Shown here piece after piece: positions 58,327 through 64,000 of a stretch of 64,000 nt of DNA. The notes under the pieces are model-generated. The model made no database searches. It was given only the letters and a program-made list of their open reading frames with translations, and had not been told where the DNA came from. Source of the stretch: Streptomyces sp. ISL-43 (GTDB lineage: Bacteria > Actinomycetota > Actinomycetes > Streptomycetales > Streptomycetaceae); contig NZ_JAGGOT010000018.1 of the NCBI RefSeq assembly GCF_018614195.1, positions 1 through 64,000 of the forward strand, given 5' to 3'. Made by a program: the position numbers and the translations under genes. Each line of letters begins with the position of its first letter. Positions within the stretch are counted from its first letter, which is position 1.

Positions 58327-60570
58327 ATGACTACCAACGCGGCGGCGTCGTCGGCAGTGGTCGAGGGGGTGCTCGAGCGCATCACCTACGCCAACGAGGA
58401 GAGCGGGTACACGGTCGCCCGGGTCGACACCGGCCGCGGCGCAGGCGACCTGCTCACCGTCGTCGGCTCCCTCCTGGGGGCCCAGCCGGGCGAATCGCTG
58501 CGCATGGAGGGCCGCTGGGGCTCGCACCCCCAGTACGGCAAGCAGTTCACCGTCGAGAACTACTCCACGCTCCTGCCCGCGACCATCCAGGGCATCCGTC
58601 GCTACCTCGGTTCCGGCCTGATCAAAGGCATCGGCCCGAAGATCGCCGACCGGATCGTGGAGCACTTCGGCATCGACACCCTGGACGTCATCGAGGAGCA
58701 GCCGAAGCGGCTGATCGAGGTGCCCGGCCTCGGCCCCAAGCGGACCAAGCTGATCGGCGCCGCCTGGGAGGAGCAGAAGGCCATCAAGGAGGTCATGGTC
58801 TTCCTGCAGGGAGTCGGCGTCTCCACCTCCATCGCGGTCCGCATCTACAAGAAGTACGCCGACGCCTCCATCTCCGTGGTGAAGAACCAGCCCTACCGGC
58901 TCGCCGCCGACGTCTGGGGCATCGGCTTCCTCACCGCCGACCGCATCGCGCAGGCCGTCGGGATCCCGCACGACAGCCCGGAGCGGGTCAAGGCCGGCCT
59001 CCAGTACGCCCTTTCCCAGTCCACCGACCAGGGGCACTGCTTCCTTCCCGAGGACCGGCTCATCGCCGACGGGGTCAAGCTGCTCCAAGTGGACACGGGG
59101 CTGGTCATCGACTGCCTGGCCGAGCTCGCCGCCGACCCGGAGGGCGTCGTACGGGAATCCGTACCGGATCCGCAGGGCGGCCCGGACCTCACCGCGGTGT
59201 ACCTGGTGCCGTTCCACCGGGCCGAGCTGTCCCTGGTCGGCCAGGTACGCCGGCTCCTGTACGCCGACGAGGACCGGATGCCCGCCTTCCAGGACGTGGA
59301 CTGGGACAAGGCCCTGGGCTGGCTGGCCGGCCGGACCGGCGCCAAGCTGGCCCCCGGCCAGCGGGACGCCGTCCGCCTCGCCCTCACCCGCCGGGTCGCG
59401 GTCCTCACCGGCGGGCCCGGCTGCGGGAAGTCCTTCACCGTCCGTTCGATCGTGGAGCTGGCCCGCGCCAAGAAGGCCAAGGTGGTGCTCGCCGCCCCCA
59501 CCGGCCGTGCGGCGAAGCGGCTGGCCGAGCTCACGGGGGCCGAGGCCTCCACCGTGCACCGGCTCCTGGAACTCAAACCGGGCGGGGACGCGGCGTACGA
59601 CCGGGAGCGGCCGCTCGACGCGGACCTGGTGGTCGTGGACGAGGCCTCGATGCTCGACCTGCTGCTGGCGAACAAGCTGGTCAAGGCCGTGGCGCCGGGC
59701 GCGCACCTGCTACTGGTCGGGGACGTGGACCAGTTGCCCTCCGTCGGCGCCGGCGAGGTGCTGCGCGATCTGCTCGCCGAGGGCGGTCCGGTCCCCGCCG
59801 TCCGGCTGACCACCATCTTCCGCCAGGCCCAGCAGTCCGGCGTGGTCACCAACGCGCACCGGATCAACACCGGCCTCCCACCGATCACCGACGGGCTGCC
59901 CGACTTCTTCCTGTTCCCGGAAGAGGACACCGAGGAGGCCGGAAAGCTCGCCGTGGACGTCGCCGCACGGCGTATTCCAGCCAGATTCGGGCTCGACCCG
60001 CGGCGCGATATCCAGGTCCTGGCCCCGATGCACCGGGGGCCGGCCGGCGCCGGCAACCTCAACGCCCTGCTCCAGCAGGCCGTCACCCCGGCCCGGCCCG
60101 ACCTGCCCGAGAAGCGCTTCGGCGGCCGCGTCTTCCGAGTGGGTGACAAAGTCACCCAGATCCGGAACAACTACGAGAAGGGCGCCAACGGTGTCTTCAA
60201 CGGCACGGTCGGCGTGGTCACCGGCCTCGACCTGGACGAACAGCGTCTGACGGTGCGCACGGACGAAGACGAGGAGGTGGCCTACGAGTTCGGCGAGCTC
60301 GACGAGCTGGCCCACGCCTACGCCGTCACCATCCACCGGTCCCAGGGGAGTGAATATCCGGCGGTCGTGATCCCGGTCACCACCGGGGCTTGGATGATGC
60401 TCCAGCGAAATCTGCTCTACACGGCGGTGACCAGGGCGAAGAAACTGGTCGTACTGGTCGGGTCCCGCAAGGCCCTCGGGCAGGCGGTGCGTACCGTTTC
60501 CGCAGGCAGGAGGTACACGGCCGTGGCTCCCCGGCTCTCCGGACGCATACCGGTGGGAAACATCACCTAG
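58327..60570 (+). CDS. recD2: RecD2-like ATP-dependent DNA helicase
   Basis: A 747-residue superfamily 1B helicase of the RecD2/TraA-like type that works without RecBC. The N-terminal OB-like region is followed by helix-hairpin-helix repeats (LIKGIGPKIADRIVEHFG, VPGLGPKRTKLIG, VWGIGFLTADRIAQ). Then come the motor motifs: Walker A LTGGPGCGKSFT, AAPTGRAAKRLAEL, Walker B VVVDEASMLDLLL, GDVDQLPSVGAGEVL, TTIFRQAQQS, and C-terminal AVTIHRSQGSEYPAVVIP with NLLYTAVTRAKKLVVLVG. A role in DNA repair or replication restart in the cytoplasm is expected. ATG 58327 is the natural start. Confidence 0.95.
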   Translation: MTTNAAASSAVVEGVLERITYANEESGYTVARVDTGRGAGDLLTVVGSLLGAQPGESLRMEGRWGSHPQYGKQFTVENYSTLLPATIQGIRRYLGSGLIKGIGPKIADRIVEHFGIDTLDVIEEQPKRLIEVPGLGPKRTKLIGAAWEEQKAIKEVMVFLQGVGVSTSIAVRIYKKYADASISVVKNQPYRLAADVWGIGFLTADRIAQAVGIPHDSPERVKAGLQYALSQSTDQGHCFLPEDRLIADGVKLLQVDTGLVIDCLAELAADPEGVVRESVPDPQGGPDLTAVYLVPFHRAELSLVGQVRRLLYADEDRMPAFQDVDWDKALGWLAGRTGAKLAPGQRDAVRLALTRRVAVLTGGPGCGKSFTVRSIVELARAKKAKVVLAAPTGRAAKRLAELTGAEASTVHRLLELKPGGDAAYDRERPLDADLVVVDEASMLDLLLANKLVKAVAPGAHLLLVGDVDQLPSVGAGEVLRDLLAEGGPVPAVRLTTIFRQAQQSGVVTNAHRINTGLPPITDGLPDFFLFPEEDTEEAGKLAVDVAARRIPARFGLDPRRDIQVLAPMHRGPAGAGNLNALLQQAVTPARPDLPEKRFGGRVFRVGDKVTQIRNNYEKGANGVFNGTVGVVTGLDLDEQRLTVRTDEDEEVAYEFGELDELAHAYAVTIHRSQGSEYPAVVIPVTTGAWMMLQRNLLYTAVTRAKKLVVLVGSRKALGQAVRTVSAGRRYTAVAPRLSGRIPVGNIT

Positions 60571-60752
60571 ATGATCGATCATTTGGGGTATCCGCCACCG
60601 TGCGGAGGCGGCAGGATGAGCAGGCTGAAGGCACTCAGTGCCGTCAAAAACACCAAACCCCGACCCCGAGTGCACTCACCTGTGCCAAATGGGGGAAGGT
60701 AGAGGCAGTCAGGGCACCTCGAAGAAGAGGCACTACGTCGGTGAGGGATGAC

Positions 60753-62042
60753 GTGAGCGACAACTCTGTAGTACTGCGGTACGCGGACGGTGAATACACC
60801 TACCCGGTGGTCGAAAGCACCGTCGGCGACCGGGGCTTCGACATTGCGAAGCTCCGGGCTCAGACCGGGCTGGTCACCCTGGACAGCGGCTACGGAAACA
60901 CCGCCGCCTACAAGTCCGCCATTACCTACCTCGACGGTGAGCAGGGCATCCTGCGCTACCGCGGATACCCGATCGAGCAGCTGGCGGAGCGCTCGACCTT
61001 CATCGAGGTCGCCTACCTGCTGATCAACGGGGAGCTGCCGACCGTCGACCAGCTCGCGTCGTTCCGCAACGAGATCACCCAGCACACGCTGCTGCACGAG
61101 GACGTCAAGCGTTTCTACGACGGCTTCCCGCGTGACGCGCACCCGATGGCGATGCTGTCCTCCGTGGTCAGCGCGCTGTCGACGTTCTACCAGGACAGCC
61201 ACAACCCCTTCGACGAGAAGCAGCGCAACCTCTCGACGATCCGGCTGCTGGCCAAGCTCCCGACGATCGCGGCGTACGCGTACAAGAAGTCGGTCGGCCA
61301 CCCGGTGGTCTACCCGCGCAACGACCTCGGCTACGTCGAGAACTTCCTGCGCATGACCTTCTCCGTGCCGGCCCAGGAGTACGACCTGGACCCGGTCGTG
61401 GTCGCGGCGCTCGACAAGCTGCTGATCCTGCACGCGGACCACGAGCAGAACTGCTCGACCTCCACCGTGCGTCTGGTCGGCTCCTCGCAGGCGAACATGT
61501 TCGCCTCGATCTCCGCCGGCATCTCGGCCCTGTGGGGTCCGCTGCACGGTGGCGCCAACCAGTCCGTCCTGGAGATGCTCGAGGGCATCAAGAACGACGG
61601 CGGCGACGTCGACGCCTTCATCCGCAAGGTGAAGAACAAGGAAGACGGCGTCCGCCTCATGGGCTTCGGGCACCGCGTCTACAAGAGCTTCGACCCCCGG
61701 GCGAAGATCATCAAGGCGGCGGCGCACGACGTCCTCTCGGCGCTCGGCAAGGACGACGAGCTGCTGGACATCGCGCTCAAGCTGGAAGAGCACGCGCTGG
61801 CCGACGACTACTTCGTCGAGCGCAACCTCTACCCGAACGTCGACTTCTACACCGGCCTGATCTACCGGGCCATGGGCTTCCCGACCGAGATGTTCACCGT
61901 GCTCTTCGCGATCGGCCGGCTGCCCGGCTGGATCGCCCAGTGGCACGAGATGATCAAGGAGCCCGGCTCCCGCATCGGCCGCCCGCGCCAGATCTACACC
62001 GGTGAGGTCCTTCGCGACTTCGTCCCGGTCGAGGCCCGCTGA
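60753..62042 (+). CDS. gltA: Citrate synthase (type II, hexameric)
   Basis: 429 residues. Condenses acetyl-CoA with oxaloacetate at TCA cycle entry. GTG 60753 (MSDNSVVLRYADGEYTYPVV) is preferred, with GAGGGA upstream; GTG 60741 is possible. Active-site motifs: LHADHEQNCSTSTVRLVGSS, GPLHGGANQSVLEML, MGFGHRVYKSFDPRAKI, and the late RNLYPNVDFYTGLIYRAMG. The N-terminal beta domain typical of Gram-negative-type type II enzymes is present. The gene is called citA in S. coelicolor. It is monocistronic, with a 10-bp GC hairpin 14 bases after the stop. Confidence 0.96.
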   Translation: MSDNSVVLRYADGEYTYPVVESTVGDRGFDIAKLRAQTGLVTLDSGYGNTAAYKSAITYLDGEQGILRYRGYPIEQLAERSTFIEVAYLLINGELPTVDQLASFRNEITQHTLLHEDVKRFYDGFPRDAHPMAMLSSVVSALSTFYQDSHNPFDEKQRNLSTIRLLAKLPTIAAYAYKKSVGHPVVYPRNDLGYVENFLRMTFSVPAQEYDLDPVVVAALDKLLILHADHEQNCSTSTVRLVGSSQANMFASISAGISALWGPLHGGANQSVLEMLEGIKNDGGDVDAFIRKVKNKEDGVRLMGFGHRVYKSFDPRAKIIKAAAHDVLSALGKDDELLDIALKLEEHALADDYFVERNLYPNVDFYTGLIYRAMGFPTEMFTVLFAIGRLPGWIAQWHEMIKEPGSRIGRPRQIYTGEVLRDFVPVEAR

Positions 62043-62055
62043 CCCGAGGCTCTCG

Positions 62056-62079
62056 CCGCGGCGCCCCCCGGCGCCGCGG
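62056..62079 (+). terminator. Terminator after citrate synthase
   Basis: CCGCGGCGCC and GGCGCCGCGG (62056-62065, 62070-62079) form a perfect 10-bp stem with a CCCC loop, 14 bases past the stop. Confidence 0.75.
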
Positions 62080-62103
62080 GGCCGCGTCACCGCGGCCATA
62101 GGA

Positions 62104-62152
62104 AAAGCGCCCCGCCATCGATCCCCCCACGGGTCGAAGGTCGGGGCGCTTT
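62104..62152. terminator. Second, T-flanked terminator
   Basis: AAAGCGCCCCG (62104-62114) pairs with CGGGGCGCTTT (62142-62152) across a 27-base loop. The A-run on one side and T-run on the other make it a classical bidirectional intrinsic terminator. Confidence 0.65.
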
Positions 62153-62393
62153 CCTTACCCCGGAACGGATTCCCCCCACGGGACCCGGACCGGGTGTCTG
62201 CGTGGAGCGCGCGGGGCGCGCTCCGGTGTCTGCCGGGACCCGTACGGGTCGGGAGGGCCGCTCGAAGCTTCCCGAGGGCACGCGTCCCGGCCGGCTGATG
62301 CCACGGGTGTCCCCCAAGACCCCCGCGAACGCCCCCAAGACGTTCCTGGCATCGCCCCATTAGACCCACGGGCCTGCCCGATGGTTACGTTGC

Positions 62394-62406
62394 GATCACT
62401 GTGATC
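62394..62406. promoter_or_regulatory. Exact palindrome near the P-type ATPase 3' end
   Basis: GATCAC-T-GTGATC is a perfect 13-bp palindrome 47 bases downstream of the ATPase stop, in a region where no promoter is needed. It may be a protein-binding site or chance. Confidence 0.25.
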
Positions 62407-62452
62407 TGCGTCTCGCGTGAAGAAGCTGTGCGCGATTTGCGAAGGTCACTCA

Positions 62453-64000
62453 CTAGCGGAACGAGCGCAGCCGCAGGCTGTTGGTCACCACGAAGACTGA
62501 GGAGAAGGCCATCGCGGCCCCCGCGATCATGGGGTTGAGCAGCCCGGCGGCCGCGAGCGGCAGCGCCGCGACGTTGTAGCCGAAGGCCCAGAACAGGTTC
62601 CCCTTGATCGTGGCCAGGGTCCGGCGGGAGAGCCGGATCGCGTCCGCCGCGACGCGCAGGTCGCCCCGTACGAGGGTCAGGTCGCTCGCCTCGATCGCCG
62701 CGTCGGTGCCGGTGCCCATCGCCAGGCCCAGGTCGGCCTGGGCCAGCGCGGCCGCGTCGTTGACCCCGTCGCCGACCATGGCGACCGTACGGCCCTCGGC
62801 CTGCAGCCGGCGTACGACGTCCACCTTGTCCTCGGGGAGGACCTCGGCGATGACCTCGTCGATGCCCACCTCGCGGGCCACGGTCTCGGCGACGGCCTTG
62901 TTGTCGCCGGTCAGCAGGACCGGGGTCAGCCCCAGGGCCCGCAGCCGGGACACGGCCTCGGCGCTGGTCTCCTTGACCGCGTCGGCGACGGTCAGCACCC
63001 CGCGCGCCTCCCCGTCCCAGGCCACCAGGACGGCGGTGCCGCCCGCGGCCTCGGCGGCGGCCTTGGCCGCCGCGAGGGAGGCGGGCAGTGCGATCGACCA
63101 GTCGGCCAGCAGCTTCTCGCGGCCCACCAGGACGGCGTGTCCGTCGACCACGCCCTGGACGCCGAGGCCGGCGAGGTTCTCGAAGCCCTCGGGGACGGGC
63201 AGTTCGCCGGCCTTCTCGGCGGCGCCGGCGGCGACGGCGCGGGCGATCGGGTGCTCGGAGGCGTGCTCCAGGGAGCCGGCCAGGCGCAGCAGCTCGGTCT
63301 CGTCCACGCCCTCGGCGGTGTGCACGCCCGACAGCGTCATCCGGCCGGTGGTCACGGTCCCGGTCTTGTCCAGGACGACGGTGTCCACGCGGCGGGTGGA
63401 CTCCAGCACCTCGGGGCCCTTGATCAGGATCCCGAGCTGCGCGCCCCGCCCGGTGCCGACCATCAGCGCGGTCGGGGTGGCCAGGCCCAGCGCGCACGGG
63501 CAGGCGATGATCAGGACGGCCACGGCGGCGGTGAAGGCGGCCGTCGGGTCGTCGGTGAGCAGCAGCCAGGTCACCCAGGTGCCCAGGGCCAGTACGAGCA
63601 CGACCGGTACGAAGATCCCGGAGATCCGGTCGGCGAGGCGCTGGACCTCGGCCTTGCCGTTCTGCGCGTCCTCGACGAGCTTGGCCATCCGGGCGAGCTG
63701 GGTGTCGGAGCCGACGCGGGTGGCCTCGACGACCATGCGGCCCGACGCGTTGACGGTGGCGCCGGTGACACCGTCGCCGATGGTGACCTCGACCGGGACC
63801 GACTCGCCGGTCAGCATGGAGGCGTCCACGGCGGAGCTGCCCTCGACGACGGTGCCGTCGGTGGCGATCTTCTCGCCGGGCCGGACGACGAACCGGTCGC
63901 CGACGGCGAGCGAGCTCACGGGGACGCGCACCTCGGTGCCGCCGCGTAGGACGGCCACGTCCTTGGCGCCGAGGTGCATCAGGGCCTTGAGGGCCGCGCC
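62453..64000 (-). CDS. Copper-type P1B ATPase, C-terminal portion (5' end beyond window)
   Basis: About 515 residues of a heavy-metal P-type ATPase, cut by the right edge. Present are the actuator domain TGES motif ([13 protein letters not shown]), the transmembrane metal site CPC ([20 protein letters not shown]), the phosphorylation site [11 protein letters not shown], the His-Pro of the nucleotide domain ([15 protein letters not shown]), the hinge [18 protein letters not shown], and the final helices with [17 protein letters not shown] and [21 protein letters not shown] with this last helix is typical of Cu+ exporters (CopA/CtpV). The N-terminal metal-binding domain and promoter are not visible. 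Confidence 0.93.
   Translation of the reverse strand, partial: GAALKALMHLGAKDVAVLRGGTEVRVPVSSLAVGDRFVVRPGEKIATDGTVVEGSSAVDASMLTGESVPVEVTIGDGVTGATVNASGRMVVEATRVGSDTQLARMAKLVEDAQNGKAEVQRLADRISGIFVPVVLVLALGTWVTWLLLTDDPTAAFTAAVAVLIIACPCALGLATPTALMVGTGRGAQLGILIKGPEVLESTRRVDTVVLDKTGTVTTGRMTLSGVHTAEGVDETELLRLAGSLEHASEHPIARAVAAGAAEKAGELPVPEGFENLAGLGVQGVVDGHAVLVGREKLLADWSIALPASLAAAKAAAEAAGGTAVLVAWDGEARGVLTVADAVKETSAEAVSRLRALGLTPVLLTGDNKAVAETVAREVGIDEVIAEVLPEDKVDVVRRLQAEGRTVAMVGDGVNDAAALAQADLGLAMGTGTDAAIEASDLTLVRGDLRVAADAIRLSRRTLATIKGNLFWAFGYNVAALPLAAAGLLNPMIAGAAMAFSSVFVVTNSLRLRSFR

Larger units (their letters stand above)
62043..62452. other. Convergent intergenic region with several hairpins
   Basis: 410 bp between citrate synthase (plus) and the P-type ATPase (minus). 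It holds two terminators, two near-identical TCCCCCCACGGG boxes (62122-62133 and 62171-62182), a GAGCGCG/CGCGCTC hairpin near 62205, and an exact 13-bp palindrome (62394-62406). I see no credible gene. Confidence 0.5.

Overview
The window reads as a piece of a Streptomyces chromosome. G+C is very high with strong third-position bias, many starts are GTG or TTG, ATGA/GTGA overlaps are common, and it carries a desferrioxamine (des) locus, a leucine-catabolism locus and a citrate synthase with sequences typical of that genus. From memory, the order of the des, acyl-CoA and citrate synthase blocks resembles the S. coelicolor SCO2736-SCO2785 neighbourhood; no search was run.

Layout. 1-0.9 kb: two tail-to-tail genes for secreted tripeptide-repeat proteins sharing a terminator. 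1.2-8.6 kb: the complete desferrioxamine system on the minus strand (desE binding lipoprotein, desF reductase, desABCD synthesis) with two iron-box palindromes. 8.7-15.3 kb: leucine/branched-chain degradation (biotin-dependent carboxylase beta and alpha subunits, HMG-CoA lyase, acyl-CoA dehydrogenase) opposite a TetR regulator with two operator-like palindromes. 15.3-19.3 kb: phosphatase-like protein, cation efflux protein, and an acyl-CoA dehydrogenase/thioesterase pair. 19.6-23.9 kb: PucR regulator opposite an agmatinase-family enzyme and a ThDP enzyme. 23.9-25.9 kb: a small accessory patch with the remnant of an ATP-binding regulatory protein, a GntR regulator, an orphan VapB-like antitoxin and a HigBA-like toxin-antitoxin pair. 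26-38 kb: a one-chain asymmetric ABC exporter, EF-hand protein, aldehyde dehydrogenase-like protein, secreted proteins, a GH3 enzyme, and a LysR/EamA pair.

38.2-57.3 kb is the most unusual part: what looks like a non-PKS, non-NRPS biosynthetic cluster. A TrmB/LuxR-like regulator is divergent from a 46-residue secreted peptide. Then, all on the plus strand and tightly packed, come a heme-oxygenase-fold putative diiron oxidase, GNAT, cysteine hydrolase, HypE homologue (with its C-terminal cysteine), HypF homologue, DABA-type aminotransferase, degenerate cyclase, MFS transporter, M20 amidohydrolase, ATP-grasp ligase, a double ATP-grasp fusion, a second MFS transporter, a second aminotransferase and an NTF2-like protein. 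No hydrogenase, HypC or HypD gene is visible. I infer a small DABA-containing peptide bearing a carbamoyl- or cyano-derived group.

57.4-64 kb returns to core functions: a DUF937 protein, a possible small RNA or micro-ORF with a strong terminator, a RecD2-type helicase, citrate synthase, and the C-terminal two-thirds of a copper-type P-ATPase running off the right edge.
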